The position numbers were made by a program, and so were the translations under genes. This document shows positions 7,820 to 15,458 of a stretch of 16,287 bases of DNA, in pieces (position 1 is the first letter of the stretch; each line of letters opens with the position of its first letter). The DNA is from an uncultured Acidimicrobiia bacterium. Lineage in GTDB: Bacteria > Actinomycetota > Acidimicrobiia > Spongiisociales > Spongiisociaceae. The notes below the pieces were generated by a model. It was not told the DNA's origin. It made no database searches and saw only the letters and a program-made list of their open reading frames with translations. The stretch covers positions 1 to 16,287 of the forward strand of contig CALCCX010000155.1 in assembly GCA_937900165.1 (NCBI GenBank), read 5' to 3'.

Positions 7820-8863
7820 TCATACGCCACCTACGTCGATCTGGACTTTCACCGTCTCGGATGGATGCTCGTGGGCGAATCTCAAGGCCTGTTCCGCATC
7901 CTCCAGGGCATAGCGCTGGGTGATCATGGCACAAATGCGATCAGCGTTTTTCCTGACGAGCTCGACAGCGGCTGGGAATCGGCCCCCATTTCCCCTCGAG
8001 CCCAGAACAGTGAGTTCGCGTCGGGTGAACTCCACAACCGGGAAGGCAACATCGTCGTTGTTCAGCCCGACGATGACCAGTCGACCCGAAGGAGCCACGA
8101 GATCGAACCCTTGGCGAATCACTGCCGGCACACCAGTGGCGTCAAACACGACCGCCGGGCCCTCACCGTCGTTCCAGTGCTCGACGCGCTCGGTCAGGTC
8201 GTCGGTGTTCGCTACAACGGTTTCAACAGCACCCATATCTTGTGCGATGGCTAGTCGGTTTTCTACGAGGTCGCTGACCATGATGTGGGCGCCGACCTCG
8301 CTCGTCGCCAGGACTATTGCCAACCCGATCGGGCCTGCCCCGAGCACCAGCACATGCTCGCCGCTTTTGACACCGGCTCGAGCTACCGCCTGGAGGGCAA
8401 TCGCCACCGGTTCACTGAGTGCCCCGAGTTCGAAACTGAGCTCGCCGATGAAGTGTGCGTTGGCGGCCGGAACCACGATCTGGGTCTGGAGGGCACCGGG
8501 CCCATGGACACCAATGATGCCGAGATTCACACAACAGTTGCTGTGACCGCTGCGACACGGATAGCACCTCCCGCACGACGAGAACGGATCAACCGCCACA
8601 TGGTCACCGACCCTGAGCGGCGTGTCGGTCTCGGCTCCGATCTCTGCGATCACTCCCGAGAACTCGTGGCCCTGAATGAGTGGGTAATTGGAGTAGGGGT
8701 GATCGCCGGTGAAGAGATGGATATCCGACCCGCACAGCCCGACTCGTTCCACCCTCACCAGAACCTCATCGGGGCCGGGCGCTACCACAGGAACATCCCG
8801 GACTTCGATGCGGTTGCTCCCAGTGGTGACCGCCGCTCGTGGGCCTCTTGATTCGTTCGTCAT
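7820..8863 (-). CDS. Zinc-dependent medium-chain alcohol/polyol dehydrogenase (MDR family)
   Basis: A 347-residue NAD(P)-dependent dehydrogenase of the sorbitol/threonine dehydrogenase type. Catalytic zinc ligands are visible as Cys44 (GLCGSDIH) with His66-Glu67 (GHEFSG). The structural zinc loop is Cys97, Cys100, Cys103 and Cys111 in CGRCYPCRSGHSNCC. The Rossmann fingerprint is VLGAGPIGL in the middle of the protein, followed by an Asp (SDLVENR) at the end of strand 2, which favours NAD over NADP. Length is normal for the family. It lies 33 bp after the Gfo/Idh gene and next to the MBL-fold gene, so it likely oxidises a sugar, sugar alcohol or sugar acid fed into this pathway. The exact substrate cannot be read from sequence. 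The ribosome-binding site before the ATG is weak. Confidence 0.88.
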   Translation of the reverse strand: MTNESRGPRAAVTTGSNRIEVRDVPVVAPGPDEVLVRVERVGLCGSDIHLFTGDHPYSNYPLIQGHEFSGVIAEIGAETDTPLRVGDHVAVDPFSSCGRCYPCRSGHSNCCVNLGIIGVHGPGALQTQIVVPAANAHFIGELSFELGALSEPVAIALQAVARAGVKSGEHVLVLGAGPIGLAIVLATSEVGAHIMVSDLVENRLAIAQDMGAVETVVANTDDLTERVEHWNDGEGPAVVFDATGVPAVIRQGFDLVAPSGRLVIVGLNNDDVAFPVVEFTRRELTVLGSRGNGGRFPAAVELVRKNADRICAMITQRYALEDAEQALRFAHEHPSETVKVQIDVGGV

Positions 8864-8896
8864 ATCAACTTGGCGATACCGTTTCTTTAGTTGAAC

Positions 8897-9919
8897 TCAT
8901 AGATCGAGTTCGACGACCTGGTTCTGAGCCGCCGATTCGTAAGCCCCGTATACCAGTTGCAATGTTTTCAGGTTGTCCTGGCCAGTGGTTTCCGGCGGAA
9001 CCCCGGTTCGCAGTGCTTCGACGAAGGCCTGATGAATTGGGACCATGCTGGCGTGGGCGACGTCGTAGTCAGGGTCGGCCCAGGTGTAGCGGGGTGGCGG
9101 ATAGCGCCGGGCCAACGTTCCGTCCGACGTCGTCGTGCGGATCCAATAGTCCGTTCCCAACTCGATCGTTCCCTTCTTTCCTTCGACATAGATGAACGTT
9201 TCCGGAAAATGACCCCACTCGGTCTTGGTCGAATGGCTCATCTCGCAGTAGCAGATGACGTCGCCGAAATTCAGGAGCACCGAGGCAACGTCCTCTCCTG
9301 CTATGTCATCTCGGCTCTGGACATGCTGGCAGTAGACGGACCGCGGCTCGCCAAAAAGGACCCTGGCGATGTCAAGGATGTGCGTGCCGATATCAGTGAG
9401 AATGAAGTTTTCGAGCGTCTTGAGAAATGGCTGGTTCTCGAAGACCGGGAACCCGTGGACGAACTGGATGCGGGCCCGGTACGGGTCTCCCACTACACCC
9501 TCGTCGAGTAGTTCCTTGAAACGCCTGATTGGCGTCTGGTAGCGGAAGTTCTCATGAACAAAGAAAGGGATGCCGGCCTCCTCGCAGACGTCCACCATGC
9601 CTTGAGCGGTCGCCAGGTCGCTCGCCATGGGCTTTTGGCAGATGACCGGAACTTTGTGTTTGGCGGCGAGGTGGACGAGAGGTGCGTGTCCTCCAACCTC
9701 GGTGATGATGTCGACGAAGTCGAGTTCTTCGTTGAGTAAGAGTTCTTCCGCGTCGTCATAGAATCTGGGAACTCCGAACTTCTTGGCCGTGGCCTTGGCC
9801 TTTGAGCCGGTCCGGTTGTAGACCGCGACCAACTCGGCCCCTCCTGCCTCAGCCCAGGCCGGGATCTGGTACGTCGACCAAAAGCCTGTCCCAAGTACCG
9901 CGAATTTGAGATCCGTCAC
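8897..9919 (-). CDS. Gfo/Idh/MocA family NAD(P)-dependent oxidoreductase
   Basis: A 340-residue oxidoreductase of the glucose-fructose oxidoreductase / inositol dehydrogenase family. It has an N-terminal Rossmann motif AVLGTGFWS (7-15), the family EKP motif as CQKPM with catalytic Lys96, and DIGTHILD (176-183), whose His180 and Asp183 match the conserved HxxD. The C-terminal alpha/beta domain is complete, so length is normal. These enzymes oxidise a hydroxyl of a sugar, sugar acid or inositol with NAD(P). I chose GTG 9919 because GGATGAGG lies 8 nt upstream; the in-frame GTG at 9928 sits almost on top of that site. It is the first gene of the minus-strand cluster and faces the divergent CUT1 binding-protein gene across a palindrome-rich control region. 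Substrate unknown. Confidence 0.88.
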   Translation of the reverse strand: MTDLKFAVLGTGFWSTYQIPAWAEAGGAELVAVYNRTGSKAKATAKKFGVPRFYDDAEELLLNEELDFVDIITEVGGHAPLVHLAAKHKVPVICQKPMASDLATAQGMVDVCEEAGIPFFVHENFRYQTPIRRFKELLDEGVVGDPYRARIQFVHGFPVFENQPFLKTLENFILTDIGTHILDIARVLFGEPRSVYCQHVQSRDDIAGEDVASVLLNFGDVICYCEMSHSTKTEWGHFPETFIYVEGKKGTIELGTDYWIRTTTSDGTLARRYPPPRYTWADPDYDVAHASMVPIHQAFVEALRTGVPPETTGQDNLKTLQLVYGAYESAAQNQVVELDL

Positions 9920-9935
9920 AATCCACACCTCATCC

Positions 9936-9947
9936 GAATCTAGATTC
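9936..9947. promoter_or_regulatory. Perfect 12-bp palindrome, candidate operator
   Basis: GAATCTAGATTC reads the same on both strands. It lies 17 bp before the chosen GTG of the Gfo/Idh gene, in the divergent control region. Perfect dyads of this size are common repressor sites for sugar operons, but no regulator gene is in the window and I cannot assign a family. Confidence 0.45.
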
Positions 9948-9950
9948 TGA

Positions 9951-9982
9951 GAGCGGGCACCTGTCGGCCTTCGTGTCCGCTC
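9951..9982. promoter_or_regulatory. Imperfect 10+10 bp dyad, candidate operator in the divergent region
   Basis: Arms GAGCGGGCAC (9951-9960) and GTGTCCGCTC (9973-9982) are inverted copies with one mismatch, separated by 12 nt. It sits centrally between the divergent Gfo/Idh and CUT1 binding-protein genes, right beside the 12-bp palindrome. It could be the binding site of a dimeric regulator that controls both operons, or an RNA hairpin in a leader. Confidence 0.45.
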
Positions 9983-10026
9983 ATCAAGTTACGTCTAGTA
10001 TGACATCTGATAGTTGGACGTGCTAC

Positions 10027-10055
10027 TTGCAGCTGTGTCACCTTGTTTGTAGAGT
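10027..10055 (+). promoter_or_regulatory. Candidate sigma-70 type promoter for the CUT1 operon
   Basis: TTGCAG (10027-10032) and TAGAGT (10050-10055) are spaced by 17 nt, upstream of the Shine-Dalgarno GAGGAG (10081-10086) of the binding-protein gene. The match is moderate (about 3/6 and 4/6 to the consensus), so the call is tentative; position and spacing are the main support. Confidence 0.3.
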
Positions 10056-10092
10056 GAATTCCATAAGGAAGACGACTGCCGAGGAGACACCT

Positions 10093-11586
10093 GTGAGCGC
10101 AACGAAATTCAGTCGGCGTACATTCTTGAGATTGGCGGCCCTGTCCGGAGGCGGCCTTGTTGCTGCTGCCTGTGGCACCGGCGGCACTACCTCGACAACA
10201 GCAGGGGCCGGGGCCGGAGCGACGACAACCCTGGGGGCGCAGACGACGGGCGCAACAGCTCCTCCCGGCGAGACCGTGGTGCTGGACGTGTTGACGTCCC
10301 CTTCGGAGTACGAAGGCCCCTACCGGGAGATCTGGAATCTCTTCGAAGCGACTCATCCAGGCATTGAGATTGCACTGTTCTCGATCAATGAGGACACCTC
10401 GGCCGCCCATGAAGCCAGGGTGGCGGGCGGGTTTCTGCCGGCGATTGAAGACACCACAGAACAACAGCTCGTGGCGGGAGTGGACAACTTCGAGACGTTC
10501 ATCGACCTCAGCTCGATTGACTTTCCGTGGTGGGACAAGTGGACTTGGGACGTCAAGAACGCCTGGTCAGATCTGTTCGGACTGCCCGGCCCTCGCACCC
10601 TGACTCCCTTCCAAGGGTTCGTCCTGACTTGGCAATGGAATCAGGAACTCATGGAACGGGCTGGGCTCGATCCACAAAACGACGTCAAGACGTGGGATGA
10701 CCAAAAGGCTTGGCTCGATGAAGGCACCGCCTGGGCCAACACCCAAGACGATGTCTCGTTCTTTTGGAACGTGGCTTGGCACAACTGGGTCTTCGGCGTC
10801 CAGTACCCTGAGATCGTGCCGATGGCCTTTGGGGACGGAAACCGGCAACGCTTGGTTGACTGCTGGCTTGGCAACGCGAAGTTCAACGCAGAGGACTCCC
10901 CCTACCGTCACCATTTCGAGTTCTTCTTGGAGGCAAATGACAAGGGCTGGATCCCAGACGGTCTTTCCACGCGGCAGTGGGAAGGCGATATGGAAGCCAG
11001 TTACATCGCAGGAGATTCGGTGATGATGTTCCACGGCCCATGGGTCTGGGACAAGGCCATGGCCGCCGGGTCGGATTTCGCCGTCAACGATATGCAGGCA
11101 GGGATGCCGGCCGCACCCCCGGCGGATGGACAGCCGTGGATACAGGCGGCGAGTCCGCCTTCGGTGTCCGACCTTGGCTTGTTCATGCGAACGGGCAACA
11201 AAGAAACGACTTATTGGGAACAAACACTGACCACTTGGAATTGGCTCCATAGTCCCGAGGTGATCCCACTGCGTGCAGAGGCGGAGGGCCGCGCCGTTAC
11301 CTACACGCTCGACGAGCCGCCCAATATCGAGGGTCCGCAATTCCAGGCCGTCTTGAAGGAGATCGGCGCGCCCGGCGGCAAATGGGAGGACGTCTCATTC
11401 GAGGAAGGCCAGACAGGGGAAGTTCTCGCCGCTCCGTTCCGGATAGAAGGTTCGACCGGAGTCTTCGACTGGGAAGCCAACGGCAACAACGTTGTGATGG
11501 CAGATTTGCTCTCCGGCGCGATCGATGTGCAGGCAGCGCTGGACGTACTTCAGAAGAACTGGGAAGCAAGCTACGACATTCCGTAG
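10093..11586 (+). CDS. Tat-exported lipoprotein, extracellular solute-binding protein family 1 (CUT1 sugar transporter)
   Basis: A 497-residue binding protein that captures a carbohydrate outside the membrane for the two permeases downstream. The N-terminus has a twin-arginine motif SRRTFL (7-12) and a lipobox ending VAAAC with Cys27, so it is probably folded before Tat export and then lipid-anchored. A Gly/Ala/Thr-rich linker follows. The mature part has family 1 features: YREIWNLFEATHPGIEI near the start, Trp-rich ligand-site segments, and HGPWVWDKAMAAG late in the chain. I chose GTG 10093 because GAGGAG lies 6 nt upstream and the Tat signal begins there; the open frame further upstream to 9973 encodes an unconserved leader. 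It opens the plus-strand operon and is followed by a probable attenuator. Substrate (oligosaccharide, sugar or glycoside) is not readable. Confidence 0.87.
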   Translation: MSATKFSRRTFLRLAALSGGGLVAAACGTGGTTSTTAGAGAGATTTLGAQTTGATAPPGETVVLDVLTSPSEYEGPYREIWNLFEATHPGIEIALFSINEDTSAAHEARVAGGFLPAIEDTTEQQLVAGVDNFETFIDLSSIDFPWWDKWTWDVKNAWSDLFGLPGPRTLTPFQGFVLTWQWNQELMERAGLDPQNDVKTWDDQKAWLDEGTAWANTQDDVSFFWNVAWHNWVFGVQYPEIVPMAFGDGNRQRLVDCWLGNAKFNAEDSPYRHHFEFFLEANDKGWIPDGLSTRQWEGDMEASYIAGDSVMMFHGPWVWDKAMAAGSDFAVNDMQAGMPAAPPADGQPWIQAASPPSVSDLGLFMRTGNKETTYWEQTLTTWNWLHSPEVIPLRAEAEGRAVTYTLDEPPNIEGPQFQAVLKEIGAPGGKWEDVSFEEGQTGEVLAAPFRIEGSTGVFDWEANGNNVVMADLLSGAIDVQAALDVLQKNWEASYDIP

Positions 11587-11589
11587 TAG

Positions 11590-11614
11590 CAGATCCTCTG
11601 ACCACAGATCCTCT
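11590..11614. repeat. Short direct repeat after the binding-protein gene
   Basis: CAGATCCTCT occurs at 11590-11599 and again at 11605-11614, 15 bases apart, directly after the stop codon. It may be a chance duplication; no function is assigned. Confidence 0.45.
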
Positions 11615-11625
11615 AACTACTGGGG

Positions 11626-11667
11626 GCGCGGTGACGGCGATTCGTACTATCTCGTCACCGCGCTTTT
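11626..11667 (+). terminator. Stem-loop with T-run between binding protein and permeases (attenuator)
   Basis: Perfect 11-bp arms GCGCGGTGACG (11626-11636) and CGTCACCGCGC (11653-11663) surround a 16-nt loop and are followed at once by TTTT. It lies between the binding-protein stop and the MalF-like permease start. Such partial terminators are well known in ABC transporter operons, where they keep binding-protein levels above permease levels. The T-run is short, so read-through is expected. Confidence 0.65.
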
Positions 11668-11685
11668 GGTCGCCAGGAGCAGAAA

Positions 11686-12639
11686 ATGGCTTTGACCTCG
11701 GCTGACCCAACCGTCAAAAGGAGCGGGGTTCCAGGCGGGACTAAAGCTCGCCGTCTTCGGGACAGTCGGGTATTCCAGGATTGGCTGTTTATATCTCCTC
11801 AGCTCTTCTTGTTCTTGCTGCTCACCCTCGTACCGTTCATTTTCGCCTTGCCGATCTTGTTTACTGATCAGTCGACCTTCAATGATCCTTCGGTGAATTC
11901 GGTAGGCTGGGCGAACTTCACGGCCGTATTCACCAACGAGAGTGTGCGAGCAGACTATTTCCCGGCGTTGCGACGGACGCTGGTGTTCGTTGCGCTGAAT
12001 TACACCACGATCTATATCTTCGGGCTCACGCTCGCCCTCTTGATGTACGAGTTCGGGATCAGGCGGGGATTCTTTACCATCATCTACATGCCGCTTATGC
12101 TGTCGGGCCTGGCTACCGGGTATATGGCTGTGATGCTGTTTTCGCAGCAGACGGGAACCGCCAACCTGCTGCTTCTGGAACTCGGATGGATCTCGAAGCC
12201 CTTCGACGTCTTCTCGGCCGAAGGCACCGCGTTTCTTCTGCCACTCATGGTCGGCTGGCGTTTTGCCGGTTTCAACATGGCCATCTTCCTAGTTGGACTG
12301 CTGGCCATCCCGACAGATACCATCGAGGCCGCGATTGTTGACGGATCGAGTTATTGGTACCGGCTCACCAGGGTCTACTTTCCACAGATGTGGCCCTCTT
12401 TTATCATCGCTAGCACGATGGCGCTCATCGGGGCGTTTTCAGTGTTCGATGAACTGGTCGCCCTCGGGGCCCTCTACGTCAATCCCGAAGCGAAATTGCT
12501 GAGTATCTTGTTCTTCACCTACGGCTTCCAGATCAACCGACTGGCTCTGGGTATGACCCTCGCCGTGATTACCTTTATTCCCTTGATCTTCGTCGGGATC
12601 ATATTGTTGCGGCTCCAGCGCAGGCTCGAGTACCGATGA
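11686..12639 (+). CDS. CUT1 sugar ABC transporter permease, MalF/UgpA-like
   Basis: A 317-residue inner-membrane permease with about six hydrophobic helices, the first near residues 34-59. The cytoplasmic EAA loop reads EAAIVDGSSYWYRLTRVYFP (214-233) and would dock to the ATPase subunit. An AGGAG site lies 6 nt before the ATG. Its end overlaps the next permease start as ATGA (4 bp), so the two are translationally coupled and expected to form a heterodimer. No cognate ATPase is encoded in the window; CUT1 systems often share one MsmK/UgpC-type ATPase encoded elsewhere. Confidence 0.9.
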   Translation: MALTSADPTVKRSGVPGGTKARRLRDSRVFQDWLFISPQLFLFLLLTLVPFIFALPILFTDQSTFNDPSVNSVGWANFTAVFTNESVRADYFPALRRTLVFVALNYTTIYIFGLTLALLMYEFGIRRGFFTIIYMPLMLSGLATGYMAVMLFSQQTGTANLLLLELGWISKPFDVFSAEGTAFLLPLMVGWRFAGFNMAIFLVGLLAIPTDTIEAAIVDGSSYWYRLTRVYFPQMWPSFIIASTMALIGAFSVFDELVALGALYVNPEAKLLSILFFTYGFQINRLALGMTLAVITFIPLIFVGIILLRLQRRLEYR

Positions 12640-13742
12640 GGGCCCTGGTCGACACCGCTCAGACCGAGCGACCTGAAGATGAGCGTCGGCTGACATACCG
12701 ACGGCGGTTGAAGGTGCTGAACGCCATCGCCGTCAGTGCCATGATTGTGTACTCAATTCTCACACTGTTTCCTTTCTATGCGCTGGCTGTTCGCAGCACT
12801 GTGCCCACGACAGAGGCGACAACGCTACATCTATGGATTCCGGAGGCCGAGGAGGTCAACCTCAACGCCCAAGTAGGCAATCTGGCGGTATTCTACAGCC
12901 TCGACCTGGCGGATCTGAAGGAGGCTCTGGGCATTCCGCAGACCGATTTTCTCGGCGCCCGGACATCCCTTCAGGACCTAATTGATGAATACGACCTCGG
13001 CGAGGAGGAGGTCCAAGGCTTCTTTTCCGGCTTCTACACCTGGAACGGATGGAACACCGTTCTAAGTAGCGAATTCTTCGGTGCGCTGATGAGAACGGTG
13101 TTGATCACGGTTGTCAGCCTGATCGGTTTGACCATTCTCTCAATTTTTACCGGATATGGGCTGGCTGGCCTGCATCGCAGAGACCAAAGAATCGTCTACA
13201 GCATCTACCTGCTTCAGATGGTGATTCCTGCGATGCTGATACTGCTTCCACAGTTTCTCATGATCCAATGGTTCTCGAACCTGTTCCCTGGGTTCTCTCA
13301 ACCCGGCCTGACCCGTACCGGCGTCCAGCTGGGTTCGATTGTTGCGATAAACGTCAAAGGGACGGCTTTTTCGGTGATGATCTTCACCGCCTACATCACC
13401 GGGCTTCCCAAAGACCTGGAAGAGTCGGCCATGATCGACGGCGCCAACCGGATGCAGTATGTACGGCATGTCTTGCTGCCGCTGCTGAAGGTGCCGATAG
13501 TCGGACTCATCATTGTCCAACTGCCTCTTATCTACAATCAGTTTCTCGAGCCATTCGTCTACTTGGATCCTGATAACACCACCCTGTTGCCGTTCATCCA
13601 GAGCACAGTTGGAGTGTTCTCAACCAACTTTCAAGTCATCTACGCGGCGATTCTCGCCTCAATACTCCCGCTGCTGATCGTATACATCCTGTTCCGGCGT
13701 CTCTTCGTCAGGGGAGCATTGGCCGGCGCGGTCAAGGGTTAG
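12636..13742 (+). CDS. CUT1 sugar ABC transporter permease, MalG-like, with long periplasmic insertion
   Basis: A 368-residue permease, about 70-90 residues longer than usual MalG-type subunits (~280-300). Helix 1 spans ~30-52; then residues ~56-145 form a soluble, acidic stretch before the helix starting near 149. In usual family members this external loop is much shorter. The loop contains an acidic helical part (LADLKEALGI, LQDLIDEYDLGEEE) and an aromatic part (FFSGFYTWNGWN). The EAA motif is EESAMIDGANRMQYVRHVLL (262-281). Start overlaps the previous gene by ATGA. The insertion likely faces outside and could contact the binding protein or substrate; that is an inference. A gap of 61 bp leads to the chaperonin-like gene. 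Confidence 0.88.
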   Translation: MRALVDTAQTERPEDERRLTYRRRLKVLNAIAVSAMIVYSILTLFPFYALAVRSTVPTTEATTLHLWIPEAEEVNLNAQVGNLAVFYSLDLADLKEALGIPQTDFLGARTSLQDLIDEYDLGEEEVQGFFSGFYTWNGWNTVLSSEFFGALMRTVLITVVSLIGLTILSIFTGYGLAGLHRRDQRIVYSIYLLQMVIPAMLILLPQFLMIQWFSNLFPGFSQPGLTRTGVQLGSIVAINVKGTAFSVMIFTAYITGLPKDLEESAMIDGANRMQYVRHVLLPLLKVPIVGLIIVQLPLIYNQFLEPFVYLDPDNTTLLPFIQSTVGVFSTNFQVIYAAILASILPLLIVYILFRRLFVRGALAGAVKG

Positions 13743-13803
13743 GCGGATTGCTCCCGATGATCCATCAACGAGCCTCGGCTGTGCGGCGAGGGAGGGTGAC
13801 CTG

Positions 13804-15456
13804 ATGAGCAATTCCAGCTCGCGAGACACAGTGGTCTTTCAGCCCGATGTCCATCGCACCATGGCGCGCGGGGTCAACAAGCTGGTGAGGGCCATTCGCC
13901 CCACCCTGGGCCCGATAGTTCGAATCGTTGCCATCGACCGGATTCTGGACGACAGAATGCCTGAGATGCTGGACAACGGAGCGATCATCGCCCAGCGAAT
14001 CATCCAGCTGCCCGATCGCAATGAAGATGCCGGGGCGATGCTTGTCAGAGAAGTGGTGACTCGCGTCGGCGAGCAGGTGGGAGACGGTACGGCCTCGGCC
14101 GCTGTCATCTTTCAACAGGTCTTGGACGGGGGCATCAGGTATCTCGCCGCAGGTGGAGATTCCGTCTTGTTGCGAAAACACTTGGAGCTGGGAACCGAAC
14201 TCGTCATCGACGGGTTGTCAAAAAGCGCCATTCCGATCTCGGGTGGAAAGGATCTGACCCACCTGGCGGAGACGTTGTGTCATGACCCGTCCATGGCGGA
14301 ACTCATCGGCGAAATCTTTGCGACGATCGGCGAACACGGCCGTCTTGAAATCCGTGCAGGTCGCACTCGAGGCATGAGTCGAGAGTATGTGGAGGGCATG
14401 TACTGGGAGCAGGGTGTGGTCTCTCGGTTGATGCTCGCTGATGCCGAGAAGATCGAGTTCACCGATGCGAGCATTCTGATCAGCGACCTCGATATCAAAG
14501 ACCCCAAGCAGCTGATGCCTGTCCTTCAGCTCGCTCTGAGCAATGGCATCCGAGAGCTTCTCCTCGTCGTTGGCAGTATCTCGGACGGAGCCATCGCCTT
14601 TTTGGCTGCCAACAACGACCCTGAGCGGTTGACCACGGCAGCTGTGAAGGCCCCTGGATGGGGCAAGGAGGAGCAAGCCGAGTCCTTGCAGGATCTGGCG
14701 ATCGTGACCGGCGGTAGGCCGTTCGTCGAGACGGCCGGCGAGACCTTCGCTCCGATCACAACCGAGGATCTCGGCCGGGCTCGGCGGGTTTGGGCCGACA
14801 GACGCAACTTCGGCATCGTCGGCGGCCGTGGCGATTCGCGTCGCCTCCGCGAACACATGGCGGACCTTCAGGACGCATACGAGAACGCTGACAACCTGGT
14901 CAGACGTGACAAACTTCAGGCCCGATTCGGCAAGCTGCTGGGCGGATCGGCCACGTTGTGGATCGGAGGGGACACCGAACTCCAGGTCGAAGAGAAGATC
15001 GAGACAGCCAAACGTACGGCCAGTGCCATGAGGGGAGCCATGATGCAGGGCGTGGTTCCCGGAGGGGGTGTGGCTCTGCTGGCCTGCCTGCCCGCATTGA
15101 CCAAGATGGTGGCCAATGCCGACAATCCAGATGAGAGGGCCGCCTATCGCATCCTGAGCCAGGCAATCACTCAACCGTTCGGAGCCATCGTGGCGAATGC
15201 CGGGTTTGACGTTGCCGAGGCGATGGCCCAACTGGATCAACACCCAGAGGGGTTCGGGTTTGACGTGAGGACCGGTGACACGGTGGACATGGTTGCGGCG
15301 GGAATCGTGGATGCAGCGGCGGTGCAAAAGGCGGCCGTCTACGGTGCCATCACCAGTGCAGCTCTGGCGCTGAGTGTCGAGGTCCTGGTCTACCGTCCGA
15401 ATCAGGAAGCGGTGACGGCGAAACCCGCCACCCCTGCCAAGCGGAAGCTCCTTTAG
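13804..15456 (+). CDS. Divergent GroEL/Cpn60-family chaperonin paralogue
   Basis: A 550-residue protein alignable by eye over the full length of GroEL. Landmarks: RGVNKLVRAIRPTLGP (22-37), GDGTASA (93-99), AAVKAPGWG (279-287), LQDLAIVTGG (295-304) and GVVPGGGVAL (416-425). GroEL D87 corresponds to Asp94 and D495 to Asp503. By hand alignment GroEL D52 falls on Asn58 (preceded by Asp57) and D398 on Arg404, both catalytic in GroEL. The apical substrate-binding stretch SPYF of GroEL is SRLM here, and the GGM tail is replaced by a Lys/Pro-rich end (KPATPAKRKLL). AGGGAGGG lies ~7 nt before the ATG. No groES is nearby. It is probably not the housekeeping chaperonin; it may hold or assemble the neighbouring propeller or transporter proteins, but function is unknown. 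Confidence 0.85.
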   Translation: MSNSSSRDTVVFQPDVHRTMARGVNKLVRAIRPTLGPIVRIVAIDRILDDRMPEMLDNGAIIAQRIIQLPDRNEDAGAMLVREVVTRVGEQVGDGTASAAVIFQQVLDGGIRYLAAGGDSVLLRKHLELGTELVIDGLSKSAIPISGGKDLTHLAETLCHDPSMAELIGEIFATIGEHGRLEIRAGRTRGMSREYVEGMYWEQGVVSRLMLADAEKIEFTDASILISDLDIKDPKQLMPVLQLALSNGIRELLLVVGSISDGAIAFLAANNDPERLTTAAVKAPGWGKEEQAESLQDLAIVTGGRPFVETAGETFAPITTEDLGRARRVWADRRNFGIVGGRGDSRRLREHMADLQDAYENADNLVRRDKLQARFGKLLGGSATLWIGGDTELQVEEKIETAKRTASAMRGAMMQGVVPGGGVALLACLPALTKMVANADNPDERAAYRILSQAITQPFGAIVANAGFDVAEAMAQLDQHPEGFGFDVRTGDTVDMVAAGIVDAAAVQKAAVYGAITSAALALSVEVLVYRPNQEAVTAKPATPAKRKLL

Positions 15457-15458
15457 CC

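Noticed and set aside
9973..10092. N-terminal extension of the CUT1 binding protein by 40 codons
   Set aside because: It would bury the Tat signal peptide; the GTG at 10093 has a proper Shine-Dalgarno site and starts just before the SRRTFL motif.
10567..11340. 257-codon minus-strand open frame
   Set aside because: Antisense shadow of the CUT1 binding-protein gene with no domain features.
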